From contig NZ_CP127385.1 in the NCBI RefSeq assembly GCF_030378205.1, forward strand, positions 2,024,001 to 2,088,000: a stretch of DNA of 64,000 bases. Reading direction: 5' to 3'. Below are positions 1 to 8,555 of the stretch, in pieces (position 1 is the stretch's first letter; each line of letters opens with the position of its first letter). Source of the stretch: Bradyrhizobium sp. NP1 (lineage in GTDB: Bacteria; Pseudomonadota; Alphaproteobacteria; Rhizobiales; Xanthobacteraceae). The notes beneath the pieces are model-generated. The model saw nothing but the letters and a program-made list of their open reading frames with translations. It was not told the origin of the DNA and ran no database searches. Both the position numbers and the translations under genes were made by a program.

Positions 1-333
1 CTGGTCGAGAATGCGCGCCACCGGATTGAGCGAATCCATCGCGCTCTGCGTGACGTAGGCCATCTCGGTCCAGCGCAATTGCCGAAGCTGTTCGGCATTC
101 GCCTTGAACAGCTCGGTGCCGTCGAGCACGACGGCGCCGCCGGTCACCCGCGCATTGCGCGGCAACAGCGCCAGGATCGCTTTCGCAAGCGTGCTCTTGC
201 CGCATCCGGATTCGCCGACCACGCCGAGCGCTTCACCTGCGCCGAGCGAGAACGACACCTCGCTCAGCGCCTGCACCGACATGTTGCCGGCGCGGTAGGT
301 CACGGTGAGGTCGCGGACGTCGAGCAGGCTCAT
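1..333 (-). CDS. Dipeptide/oligopeptide ABC transporter ATP-binding protein (DppD/OppD type), partial
   Basis: Translating the minus strand from the ATG at 333 gives 111 residues that run off the window edge, so the C-terminal part is missing. Walker A (GESGCGKST) lies at residues 40-48 and the Q-loop region (VTQSAMDSLNPV) around residue 96; both are typical of peptide/nickel ATPases. The signature motif and Walker B would lie outside the window. The ATG overlaps the stop of the upstream permease (ATGA), so translation is probably coupled. It should energise the importer formed by the next two permeases. The family is clear; the substrate is not. Confidence 0.93.
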   Translation of the reverse strand, partial: MSLLDVRDLTVTYRAGNMSVQALSEVSFSLGAGEALGVVGESGCGKSTLAKAILALLPRNARVTGGAVVLDGTELFKANAEQLRQLRWTEMAYVTQSAMDSLNPVARILDQ

Positions 334-1220
334 GGGTTGCGCAGCCGGGGATTGACGATGGTTTCCGCCTCGCGGCCAATCATGAAGGCTGAGGCAACGA
401 GCAGCGCGATGCAGACGCCGGGCGGCACCACCACCCACCAGGACGAGCGGAACGAACCGGTGAGATAGGCCTGATACAGGATCTCGCCCCAGCTCAGCAT
501 GTTGGGATCGCCAAAGCCGAGGAAGCTGAGGCTCGCCTCCGCCAGCACCGCCCAGCCGATGCCGAGCGCGACATAGAGCAGCGACATCGGCAGCACGTTC
601 GGCAGGATGTGCACATACATGATGCGCAGGTGGCCCGCGCCCGCGACCTTGGCCGCCTTGATGAAGGGGCGCTCGCGCAGGCTCAGGACCTGGGCGCGGA
701 TCACTCGCGCCGTGGTGCGCCACAACAGGCAGGAGATCGTCAGGATGATGTTGGACAGCGAGGGGTGCAGCAGCGCGACCAGCACGACCGAAAAAGGCAG
801 GAACGGAATTCCGAACACCACGTCGGTGATCCGCATCAGCACGGTGTCGATCCAGCCGCCGAAATAGCCGGCGACAAGCCCGATATTGGTGCCGATCGCG
901 GTGATGAAGAAGGCCGAGACGATGCCGACGATCATCGCCACGCGCGTGCCGTAGATCAGCTGGCTCAGCACATCCCGTCCGTAATAGGTGGTGCCGAGCC
1001 AGAACCGCGAGGATGGCGGCATGAGCTGGGCCACGCTGTTGTCGGGAAGCCGGTGGATCATCAGCGGATCGTAAGGGGCGATCAGCGGGGCGGCGAGCGC
1101 GACAAGCGTGAACACGACGAGGATCAATACGCCCGTCGCCCCGATCCGGGAGGACAGGATGATGAACAGCGGCGCCTGCCAGCCGCGGCGGCGCGGGAGG
1201 GCGATAGTCGCGTCAGTCAT
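330..1220 (-). CDS. Peptide-type ABC transporter permease (DppC/OppC family)
   Basis: A 296-residue inner-membrane protein with a cytoplasmic N-terminus, an early membrane helix near residues 30-50, a periplasmic loop and a C-terminal BPD_transp_1 block. The EAA-type coupling loop is visible around residues 180-210 (RERPFIKAAKVAGAGHL), followed by the family-typical EASLSFLGFG near the end. Its start overlaps the end of the upstream permease by 8 bases and its stop overlaps the ATPase start, as expected for an operon. It would form the heterodimeric channel with the DppB-like partner. The transported solute cannot be read from the sequence. Confidence 0.95.
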   Translation of the reverse strand: MTDATIALPRRRGWQAPLFIILSSRIGATGVLILVVFTLVALAAPLIAPYDPLMIHRLPDNSVAQLMPPSSRFWLGTTYYGRDVLSQLIYGTRVAMIVGIVSAFFITAIGTNIGLVAGYFGGWIDTVLMRITDVVFGIPFLPFSVVLVALLHPSLSNIILTISCLLWRTTARVIRAQVLSLRERPFIKAAKVAGAGHLRIMYVHILPNVLPMSLLYVALGIGWAVLAEASLSFLGFGDPNMLSWGEILYQAYLTGSFRSSWWVVVPPGVCIALLVASAFMIGREAETIVNPRLRNP

Positions 1221-2190
1221 AATGCACCCGGGGATCGATGAACACGTAGAGCACGTCGATCAGGAGGTTGAGCAGGATGGTGATGACGGCCATCAGGAAG
1301 AAGGCGGCTTGCGCCACCGGGTAGTCGCGCTGCGCCACCGAATTGACCATCAGGCTCCCCATGCCGGGCCAGGAGAACAGCACCTCGACCAGCACCTGGC
1401 CGCCGAAGGCGAAGGAGACCATGATGGCGAGATAGGTCAGCACCGGGCCGATGGCGTTGCGCCGGGCCATCTTGCGCACCGTCCGTTCGCGCAAGCCACG
1501 CGCTCGGGCGAACATGATGAAGTCCTCCTCGATCACCTCCAGCATGCTGGTGCGCATGATCATCAGCGGATCGGACAGGAAGTAGATCACGGACGTGAGC
1601 ACCGGCAGGAACATGTGCTGCGCCAGATCATAGCCCGGCAGGCTCTGGATCGGCGTTTCCGGGATGAAGGCGGGCGTGCGCAGGCCGCCGATCGGAAACC
1701 AGCCGAGCCAGTAGGAGAACACCATCAAGAGCATGATGCCGATCCAGAAGATCGGCAGCGAACGCGGGATCAGCACCAGGAGACTGCCGATCGTCTCGAT
1801 GCGCTGCCCGCGTTTCCAGCCGAGATAGGCGCCGACCACGACGCCGATCACGGTCGCCAGCACCATGGCGACGCCCATCAGGAGCACGGTGTTCCACAGC
1901 ATCGGCAGCAGCACGTCGAGCACCGGCCGGCGGTAGTAGAACGACATGCCGAGATTGCCGGTCAGAAGATTGCCGACGTAGTCGAGATACTGCCGGTAGA
2001 GCGGGGCATCGAGGCCCCAGGAGTGGCGCAGCGCCGCCAGCGCGTCCGGCGGCAATTCGCCGCTGCCGAGGAAGATGGTGGTGGGATCGCCGGGGATCAG
2101 GCGAAACATGCCCCACATGAGCGTCAGCACGGCCAGCAGCGTGACCGCCGTCTGTGCAAGCCTGCCCCCGATGTAGCGCCACAATTTCAA
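1213..2190 (-). CDS. Peptide-type ABC transporter permease (DppB/OppB family)
   Basis: A 325-residue protein beginning MKLWRYIGGRLAQ, the usual DppB start, with a first membrane helix at about residues 10-30, a long periplasmic region and five further hydrophobic segments. The coupling loop is seen in EEDFIMFARARGLRERTV, about 100 residues from the C-terminus. The ending (FIDPRVHYD) is also typical of the family. It is the second of four importer genes on the minus strand, 86 bases after the binding protein. It should pair with the DppC-like protein in the inner membrane. Confidence 0.95.
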   Translation of the reverse strand: MKLWRYIGGRLAQTAVTLLAVLTLMWGMFRLIPGDPTTIFLGSGELPPDALAALRHSWGLDAPLYRQYLDYVGNLLTGNLGMSFYYRRPVLDVLLPMLWNTVLLMGVAMVLATVIGVVVGAYLGWKRGQRIETIGSLLVLIPRSLPIFWIGIMLLMVFSYWLGWFPIGGLRTPAFIPETPIQSLPGYDLAQHMFLPVLTSVIYFLSDPLMIMRTSMLEVIEEDFIMFARARGLRERTVRKMARRNAIGPVLTYLAIMVSFAFGGQVLVEVLFSWPGMGSLMVNSVAQRDYPVAQAAFFLMAVITILLNLLIDVLYVFIDPRVHYD

Positions 2191-2276
2191 GGAATGTTTC
2201 CCGTCGCTAAAACCTTGCCCGCGGATCGGCTGTTCGCAGACCCGCGGGCGGCTTCGAGGCTCAAGAACTCTACGGC

Positions 2277-3998
2277 CTATCCCTTCGGATAGAGCAGCTC
2301 GCCGCTCGAATTCCAGCTATAGCCGGCCTTCTCCAGCGTCTTGCGTGCCGCCTCGATGCTGAAGGTCGGGTTCGGCACATTCGGATTGCTCCAGAACTTG
2401 TTGATCGGAATGATCGGCGTGTTGTACGCGACCACCCCGGCCCCACCGAACACAAGGTCAAGCAGCATCTGCCGGTCGGTCGCCTGCTGCAGCGCCAGCC
2501 GCAGGTTGGGCTCGTCGAGCGGCGCCATTGTCACGTGCATGCGGATTTCATGCAGCCCGTGGGTCGGCGTCGAGACCACCGTGAGATCTGGATTCTTCGC
2601 CAGCATGTCGCCTTGCTTGCGGTCGATGTACCAGCCGAGCAGGTCGGCTTCGCCGCGCTCCATCATGCCCATCTGGTTTTCCAGGTTGGGCACCACGAGC
2701 CAGTACACGCCGTCGATCTTCGGCGCCATCCACCAGTCGGGATTGCTCTTGAGGAAGAGATACTCGCCGCGCTTCCACTCGCCGAGCTTGAACGGGCCCG
2801 AGCCGACCGCATCATCGTTGGGATAGTCGGCCGGCGTCTTGAGGTTGCCGCTGGAGGCGACCTTCTCCCAGATATGCTTCGGCGCGATGAAGGTGAATCC
2901 GAGCACGTTGGCGAGGAACGGCGCGTTGGGCTGCTTGAGATGGAAGCGCAGCGTGCGCGGCGGAATGATCTCGGTGCTCTCGACCGTCGAGGTGACGCGC
3001 GCGAAGGACGGGAATTTCCACTGCGCGATGAAGTCGAAGGTGAACTTGGCGTCCTCGATCGTGACCGGCTTGCCGTCATGGAACTTCATGCCGTCGCGGA
3101 TCACGACGTCGACCGTGGTGGGGTCGACCACCTTGAAGGATTCGGCCGCCCATGGCGTCAGATTCCACTGCTCGTCGCGGATCACGAAGGTCGGATAGAT
3201 CCAGCGCAGCAGGGTCGAGTTGTAGACTTCGGGCGTCGCGAACGGGTTCAGGGTGTGGATGTCGTAGATCGACGTCGACTTGACCAGCTTGCGGCCCGTC
3301 TTCGCCGTCATCTTCAGATAGGTCCAGGGGATATAGGGCATCGCGATGCCGCTGCCGGTCACCGGCACCACGCCTTCGAAGCGCTTGTTGTTGTAGGCCT
3401 GGATGTAGTTGCGCGAGAACAGGATCAGCGACGGATTGGCGGCCGCCGCCACCGCCTGCGCCTCGAACACCAGCTCCTGGCGCTTCTTGTCGTCCATCTC
3501 CTCGCGCTGCTTGTTATTGACGGCGTCATACTTCGGATCGTTGAACTCGCCGTAATTGATGCCGCCCTTCTGCAGGCGCGAGGAATTATAGAATTCGGTG
3601 AGGAAATAGTCGGGGTCGATGCGGTCGGGCGCGCCGCCCCATGACATCGCCGCCAGATGCGGCATCTGATGCTGGCCGATGATCTCCGCCGTCCAGGTGT
3701 CGAGCGTGCCCTGCTTGACCTGAACGGAAATGCCGAGCTTCTTCCAGGCGTCGGTGAGCTGGCGCGCGATCTCGATCATGTCGGGCCAGTTCGGGATCCA
3801 GAACTGCAGCGGCTCGACCGGCGCGCCGGGCTGCACCGCGGCGCGCGCGGCGTTGGCGCTGGCATCGAGCGCGGTCAGCACGGCCGGCGGAAGCACGGCA
3901 CCCATTCCCAGCGCGCTCATCATGCGCAGCACGCCGCGCCGGGTCTCCGAGGGGGCGTCGGCTGGATCGGACGGCGGCAGATCGGTCATTTCCGACAT
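2277..3998 (-). CDS. ABC transporter substrate-binding protein, family 5 (peptide/nickel type)
   Basis: A 573-residue exported solute-binding protein of the SBP_bac_5 family. The N-terminus carries a twin-arginine-like signal, R20-R21 followed by GVLRM and a hydrophobic stretch, so Tat export is plausible. A strong GAGGAGG Shine-Dalgarno lies just upstream of the ATG. The family-typical block FHDGKPVTIEDAKFTFDF is present mid-protein, and the C-terminal half shows the ATDRQMLLDLVFGGAG type segment. It lies directly downstream of the M20 hydrolase and upstream of the permeases. It sets the specificity of the importer, which I cannot predict beyond peptide-like or amino-acid-derived ligands. 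Confidence 0.95.
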   Translation of the reverse strand: MSEMTDLPPSDPADAPSETRRGVLRMMSALGMGAVLPPAVLTALDASANAARAAVQPGAPVEPLQFWIPNWPDMIEIARQLTDAWKKLGISVQVKQGTLDTWTAEIIGQHQMPHLAAMSWGGAPDRIDPDYFLTEFYNSSRLQKGGINYGEFNDPKYDAVNNKQREEMDDKKRQELVFEAQAVAAAANPSLILFSRNYIQAYNNKRFEGVVPVTGSGIAMPYIPWTYLKMTAKTGRKLVKSTSIYDIHTLNPFATPEVYNSTLLRWIYPTFVIRDEQWNLTPWAAESFKVVDPTTVDVVIRDGMKFHDGKPVTIEDAKFTFDFIAQWKFPSFARVTSTVESTEIIPPRTLRFHLKQPNAPFLANVLGFTFIAPKHIWEKVASSGNLKTPADYPNDDAVGSGPFKLGEWKRGEYLFLKSNPDWWMAPKIDGVYWLVVPNLENQMGMMERGEADLLGWYIDRKQGDMLAKNPDLTVVSTPTHGLHEIRMHVTMAPLDEPNLRLALQQATDRQMLLDLVFGGAGVVAYNTPIIPINKFWSNPNVPNPTFSIEAARKTLEKAGYSWNSSGELLYPKG

Positions 3999-4064
3999 GG
4001 GGACCTCCTCTTTTGCTGCAACCCGGCAGCACGGCCGAACGCGTCGTTCGGTGCCTTTGCGTTG

Positions 4065-5303
4065 CTATCTCGACAGATAGTCGTAGGCGGACAGCACGTG
4101 GGTCCGCACCACCTGCAGGAAATCGTCCACCGTCACGTGCTCGTCATAGGACGCCATCCCGGTCGGCGGCGGGCCGTAGACATAGGCGGGAATGTTGCGA
4201 TAGCGCCAGAGACGGGCATCGGTGCCGCCGAGGCTGACGATGGGAGTTGGCGTGAGGCCGGACAATTGCTTGACGTTCTTCTGCAGGATCTCGACCATTT
4301 CGCCATAGGGGTCGCAATAGGACGGCGGCGTGAAGTTGATCTCCTCGAACGTCACTTCGGGATAGCGCGCCAGGATCTTGCGCACCTCCTTCATGATCGC
4401 TTCCTTCTCGACGCCGAGCGGCAGGCGGATGTCGGCTTCGACCCGGCATTGTCCGGGAATCATGTTGACCTTCAGCCCGCCGGTGACCATGCCGATGTTG
4501 AGCGTCACCTTCGGCACGATGTCGGCGGCGCCCTTGCCCATTGCCACGTCGACGGCGGGCGCTGCCAGCGTCACCGCCTGCGCGATGTTGTGCGGCGGGG
4601 TGGCGGGAATCTCGGTCAGCGCCTCGAGGTCGGCGATCAATTTTCCGGCGATCTTGGTCGCGCTGTCGGACAGGTGCGTGTAGGCGCCGTGTGCGCCGGG
4701 GCTTGCGATATTGAAGGCGACCCAGAACGGCCCCTTCTCGCCGAAGCGGATGGTGTTGGTGCCGCTCGGCTCGCCGTTGAGCAGGCAGTCACCGAGCACT
4801 TCCGGGCAATTGTCGACGAGATAGCGCGCGCCCCACGGACCGAAGGTCTCCTCGTCGGACACGCAGGTCAGCGTCAGCCGGCCCTTCAGCTTGTCGCGGA
4901 TGCGATGCAAATAGCGATAGGTGAAGATCGAAGCCGACGTGCCCGCCTTCATGTCGCAGGCGCCGCGTCCGTAGATCTTGCCGTCGACAAGTTCGCCGCC
5001 CCAGGGATCCCTGGTCCAGCCGACCGGATCGACCGGAAACACGTCGATATGGCCGTTGAGCACGAGGTGGCGTCCCGACTGCGGCGCATCGAAGGAGGCG
5101 ACCAGATTGGGAAACTCTTCCTTCGGCGCGACGGTGCGGAATTCGATGCCTTGCGCGGAAAGGAATTTGCCGACATAGGCGGCCGCATCGCGCGTATCGC
5201 CCGGCGGGTTCGGGCTCCTGACGCGAACGAAGCCGCGAAAGAACTCGATGATCTCGTCGCGATCCTGCTCAATTGCCGCGAGCAGAGACTCTCTTACGCT
5301 CAC
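4065..5303 (-). CDS. M20 family metallo-amidohydrolase (ArgE/DapE/carboxypeptidase type)
   Basis: A zinc-dependent amide or peptide hydrolase. The metal and catalytic set is complete: HxD at H85/D87 (NGHIDVF), D117 in GRGACDMK, and E151-E152 in SDEETFG; NGEPS follows at about 176-180. I chose the GTG at 5303 because AGGTGG lies 8 bases upstream and the product then starts like relatives (SVRESLLAAIEQ). An in-frame ATG at 5366 would add 21 residues without a good ribosome site. It is the first gene of the importer operon, so it probably removes an acyl or peptide-linked group from the imported substrate. It could be a deacylase, a carboxypeptidase or a succinyl-diaminopimelate-like enzyme; the exact substrate is unknown. 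Confidence 0.93.
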   Translation of the reverse strand: MSVRESLLAAIEQDRDEIIEFFRGFVRVRSPNPPGDTRDAAAYVGKFLSAQGIEFRTVAPKEEFPNLVASFDAPQSGRHLVLNGHIDVFPVDPVGWTRDPWGGELVDGKIYGRGACDMKAGTSASIFTYRYLHRIRDKLKGRLTLTCVSDEETFGPWGARYLVDNCPEVLGDCLLNGEPSGTNTIRFGEKGPFWVAFNIASPGAHGAYTHLSDSATKIAGKLIADLEALTEIPATPPHNIAQAVTLAAPAVDVAMGKGAADIVPKVTLNIGMVTGGLKVNMIPGQCRVEADIRLPLGVEKEAIMKEVRKILARYPEVTFEEINFTPPSYCDPYGEMVEILQKNVKQLSGLTPTPIVSLGGTDARLWRYRNIPAYVYGPPPTGMASYDEHVTVDDFLQVVRTHVLSAYDYLSR

Positions 5304-5385
5304 TTGCGCGCCCACCTGTGCATTCCACCCTGCGATTATTGTCGTTGCGCCGATCAGCGATCGCACTCAACGCTCCGGCCTTATT

Positions 5386-5400
5386 GTCAAGGACCTTGAC
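5386..5400. promoter_or_regulatory. Perfect palindromic operator candidate in the divergent promoter
   Basis: The 15-mer GTCAAGGACCTTGAC is a perfect inverted repeat with 7-base arms and a 1-base centre. It lies in the 227-base region between the M20/ABC operon (minus) and the amidinotransferase gene (plus). A further half-site (GTCAAG) occurs at about 5428-5433. The nearby XRE-cupin regulator (7838-8458) is the obvious candidate to bind it. The palindrome is seen directly; the regulator assignment is inference. Confidence 0.6.
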
Positions 5401-5530
5401 TAAAGGATAAAGCAGCGAAACGATGACCGTCAAGCGATAGTTGCCCGCGCCGATTGCAGCGAGACAATGCTGCGACGATTGTTCGCGGCAGCGAAAACAA
5501 CAGCACTTCCGTTTTTCGGGAATCGAGAAC

Positions 5531-6538
5531 ATGCCGATCATGTCCGCCGACGATCACAGCTACAACCAGCTGATGAAGACTTTTCCGTCGCTACCCGAAC
5601 CTGCCTTTGAAAGCGCGGAAATGCAGGAACTGGTCTGGCACGGGCAATGGGGTTGCACCAATGACGTGGGACGGCTGCGTGCCGTGCTGATGCACCGCCC
5701 GGGCGAGGAAGTGAATCTGGTCAGTGGCGCTGCCTATCTTCCCGAGATCGGCGCGCATGGCGATCCAGCCGCGGGCTGGTACTGGCGGGGTAAGGAGCCG
5801 CCGGACCTCGTGGCGATGCAGGCGCAGCACGACGGGCTCGCCGCAGCGCTGCGCAAGGAGGGCGTGAACGTCGTTTATCTCGAGAATGTGCCGCGGCGGC
5901 AGCACAAGTCGATTTCGACGCGCGATGCCGTGATCGGCGTCGGCGGCGGCGCGATCGTCTGCCGGCTCGGCACCCGCTATCGCCGTGGCGAGGAGCTCGC
6001 CGTTACGCGCGCGCTTGCGAGGCTTGGCGTGCCGATCCTGCGTACCATTCATGGCACCGGCATCGTCGAAGGCGGCAGTTTCGCCTGGCTCAATGCGAGG
6101 ACCGCGGTGCTGAGCCTGAGCACCCGGGTGAACGCCGAAGGCGCGCGGCAGGTCGAGGAGGTGTTGCGGGTCACCGGCGTCGAGCTGATCCAGGTGCCGC
6201 TGACCGGCTATCGCCAGCATATCGACGGTGTCATGACGATGATCGACGTCGACACTGTGCTGCTCAATCCGCTGACCACGCCCTATACGCTGATCGAGCG
6301 GCTCAACGCGATGAAGTTTCGGATCATCGAGCTCGATCCTGACGACCATGCCTTCACCATCAACTGCCTTGCGGTCGCGCCCGGCCGCGTCATCATGAGC
6401 GAGACCTCGCCGCGCACGCTGGAGCGGCTCGATCGCGCCGGCATCTCGGTGATCCCCGTGCCGTTCGACAAGGTGTATCGCGGCGGCGGCGGTATTCATT
6501 GCTCGACCGCGCCACTCGCGCGCGATCCGGCGGGATAA
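5531..6538 (+). CDS. Amidinotransferase-fold hydrolase (arginine deiminase / dimethylargininase-like)
   Basis: A protein of about 335 residues with the pentein fold signature of arginine deiminases, DDAH and amidinotransferases. The likely nucleophile is C324 in GGGGIHCSTAPLARDP at the C-terminus. The general-base histidine lies in LTGYRQHIDGVM, and HGTGIVEGGSF matches the substrate-guanidinium region. Such enzymes hydrolyse or transfer the amidino group of arginine-like compounds. I chose the ATG at 5531 because upstream residues look non-coding (basic and Cys-rich); an in-frame start at 5441 exists. It is divergent from an M20 hydrolase plus peptide importer, and an M42-like gene follows 46 bases downstream. 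Citrulline-forming, DDAH-like or another guanidine chemistry cannot be separated from sequence alone. Confidence 0.85.
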   Translation: MPIMSADDHSYNQLMKTFPSLPEPAFESAEMQELVWHGQWGCTNDVGRLRAVLMHRPGEEVNLVSGAAYLPEIGAHGDPAAGWYWRGKEPPDLVAMQAQHDGLAAALRKEGVNVVYLENVPRRQHKSISTRDAVIGVGGGAIVCRLGTRYRRGEELAVTRALARLGVPILRTIHGTGIVEGGSFAWLNARTAVLSLSTRVNAEGARQVEEVLRVTGVELIQVPLTGYRQHIDGVMTMIDVDTVLLNPLTTPYTLIERLNAMKFRIIELDPDDHAFTINCLAVAPGRVIMSETSPRTLERLDRAGISVIPVPFDKVYRGGGGIHCSTAPLARDPAG

Positions 6539-6584
6539 AGTCACAAGCAAGGATTCAAACAAGACGCGACAGAACGGGGAGGAC

Positions 6585-7703
6585 ATGGTGAACGACGCGA
6601 ACGCGCGCGAGCGAATCAAGGCCGGGTTGAAGCGGACGCTGAACGATCTCTCCCGGCTGCATGGCATATCGGGGTTCGAGCAGAGCGTTGTGCGCTACAC
6701 GCAAACGCGGTTCGGCGAATATGTCGATGACGTCGAGACCGATCGCTATGGCAACATCACGGCCACCAAGCGCGGCCGCGCGACGACAGCGCCGCGACTG
6801 ATGGTCAGCGCGCATATGGATGAGATCGGCTTCATCGTGAAGGGCATCGAGCCGAACGGATACCTGCGCTTCGACCGGATCGGCGGGGCGGGCGATGCCC
6901 TGTTGAGCTGCCGCAAGGTTGACGTCAAAGGCCATTTCGGCCTGATCGGCTCGGTTTCGGGCCATCTCGGTTCGGCCGACCAGCTTTCGCGCGTCACGCC
7001 GCTGAAGGAGCTCTACATCGATGTTGGCGCTTGCAGCGCCGAGCAGGTCGCTGCCATGGGGATTGCGATCGGCGATCCCGTCAGCTTCGTCGGCGAACTC
7101 GCCGAGTTCTCCGGCGGCGACCGCGTTTGCGGCAAGGGCATGGACGATCGGGCGGGCCTTGCGATCCTGATCCAGGTGCTCTCCGAACTGAAGGGCGAGA
7201 TGCCGCACGGCAGCGTCCATGCAGTCGCGACCGTGCTCGAGCAGGTCGGCCATCGTGGTGCTGCGATGGCGGCCTATCGGATCAAGCCCGATTATGCGAT
7301 CGCCATCGACGGCGTGCCGGCCGGCGATACGCCCGATCTGAGCTCGACGAAGGACGTCCCGTGCACGATGGGCAAAGGTGCCGTGGTGCTGCTCGCTACT
7401 TCCAGCGGTGACATCAACGTCCGTGGCAACATCGCTCACCCCGCGATGAAGCGCTTCGTGCTGGAGGCGGCTGGCCGCGAGGTCCCCTATCAGTTTGCGA
7501 CCACAATCGGCCGCGGCAGCACCGAAGCCGGTCTCGTCCACATGAGCCGCGATGGCATCCCGGCGATCAGCATCGGCGTGCCGCGACGCTATTCCTATTC
7601 GCCGCACGAGATGATCGACCTCAACGATGCCGCCGCCGCTGTCGACCTGATCGTCCGTTTCGTTCGCGGCATGGAGGGGCACGGCGATCTTGGATTCCTG
7701 TGA
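6585..7703 (+). CDS. M42-family-like aminopeptidase with altered metal ligands
   Basis: A 372-residue protein of the M42 glutamyl-aminopeptidase/cellulase-M family. Conserved features are H77 and D79 (SAHMDEIGF), D187-D188 (GKGMDDRAG), the catalytic-base E219, and D242 (AIDG). Two usual zinc ligands differ. The second Glu of the EE pair is Gln (LEQVGHRGA, Q220), and the His of the RYxHSP motif is Tyr (RYSYSPHEM, Y338), with a His three residues later. The enzyme may use one metal, bind metal differently, or act on a non-peptide amide. It probably shares an operon with the amidinotransferase. Confidence 0.85.
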   Translation: MVNDANARERIKAGLKRTLNDLSRLHGISGFEQSVVRYTQTRFGEYVDDVETDRYGNITATKRGRATTAPRLMVSAHMDEIGFIVKGIEPNGYLRFDRIGGAGDALLSCRKVDVKGHFGLIGSVSGHLGSADQLSRVTPLKELYIDVGACSAEQVAAMGIAIGDPVSFVGELAEFSGGDRVCGKGMDDRAGLAILIQVLSELKGEMPHGSVHAVATVLEQVGHRGAAMAAYRIKPDYAIAIDGVPAGDTPDLSSTKDVPCTMGKGAVVLLATSSGDINVRGNIAHPAMKRFVLEAAGREVPYQFATTIGRGSTEAGLVHMSRDGIPAISIGVPRRYSYSPHEMIDLNDAAAAVDLIVRFVRGMEGHGDLGFL

Positions 7704-7752
7704 GGCGGGGCCCGGCCCGCGGGATTGATTTTGCGCCAGGCGCGGCGGTGGA

Positions 7753-7782
7753 TTTACGGTCGCGGCAGGGCGAGGCTATAAA
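7753..7782 (+). promoter_or_regulatory. Sigma-70-like promoter before the XRE-cupin gene
   Basis: TTTACG (7753-7758) and TATAAA (7777-7782) are separated by 18 bases, about 55 bases before the ATG at 7838. This suggests that the regulator has its own promoter besides any read-through from the M42 gene. The match is by eye only. Confidence 0.4.
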
Positions 7783-7837
7783 TTGCTACTCGCCGGGACA
7801 TTGTTTCCGGCGCCATTTGTAACCCCTGGGAGAATGC

Positions 7838-8458
7838 ATGCCGCCGAGAAAGTCCCAACCGCGGCGCCGGGAAAAGGCCAAACCCGGCGACAACCTGCTG
7901 ATCGGGGCGTACCTGAAGCACGCACGGCTGAACCAGCGCCGTAGCCTGCGTCAGCTCTCAGACGAGGTCGGCTGCTCCGAGAGCTTCCTGTCCAAGGTCG
8001 AGAACGACAAGCTGCGCCCGTCGCTTGCCATGCTGCACCGGATCGTCAGCGTCCTCGGCGTCAGCATCGGCAAGCTGTTCGTGGCCGGCAACGATGCCGA
8101 TCCAAGCACGCTCACCGTGGTGCGGGCCAATAACCGACCGATCCTGAAGACCGGACATATGCGCGCCGGAACCGGCATCACGCTGGAGTCGCTGGTTCCA
8201 ATGTCGACGGCCGTGCTTCTGGAAGCGAACATTCATCGGGTCGCCCCCGGCGGTTCGTCGCGCGGCCTCATTCAGCACCAGGGCGAGGAGATGGGTTTCG
8301 TGCTCGAGGGCCGGATCGAGCTCAACGTCCAGGGCAAGAAGGTCACGGTCAACAAGGGAGACACCTTCTTTTTCCAGTCGCACCTCAAGCATGGCTACCG
8401 CAACCCCGGAAAGACCGAGGCGCAGATCGTCTGGATCAACACGCCGCAAAGCTTTTGA
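7838..8458 (+). CDS. XRE-family transcriptional regulator with C-terminal cupin domain
   Basis: A 206-residue regulator. Residues 22-80 form a Cro/C1 helix-turn-helix (IGAYLKHARLNQRRSLRQLS...CSESFLSKVENDKLRPSLAML). Residues about 135-203 form a cupin sensor domain (GEEMGFVLEGRIELNVQG...GDTFFFQSHLKHGYRNPG). The basic N-tail (PPRKSQPRRREK) may add DNA contacts. A GGGAGA ribosome site precedes the ATG. Regulators of this type usually control adjacent uptake and degradation genes and sense a small metabolite in the cupin. The perfect palindrome at 5386-5400 is the likely operator. Confidence 0.93.
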   Translation: MPPRKSQPRRREKAKPGDNLLIGAYLKHARLNQRRSLRQLSDEVGCSESFLSKVENDKLRPSLAMLHRIVSVLGVSIGKLFVAGNDADPSTLTVVRANNRPILKTGHMRAGTGITLESLVPMSTAVLLEANIHRVAPGGSSRGLIQHQGEEMGFVLEGRIELNVQGKKVTVNKGDTFFFQSHLKHGYRNPGKTEAQIVWINTPQSF

Positions 8459-8555
8459 GGGCGATCGCCCTTTCTCCGCAGCAATTTTTGCGACCGATGC
8501 GTGGAACAATCGGCCGGTCACTGAATTGTGACGCTACGGCAGCGGAGGACATCCC

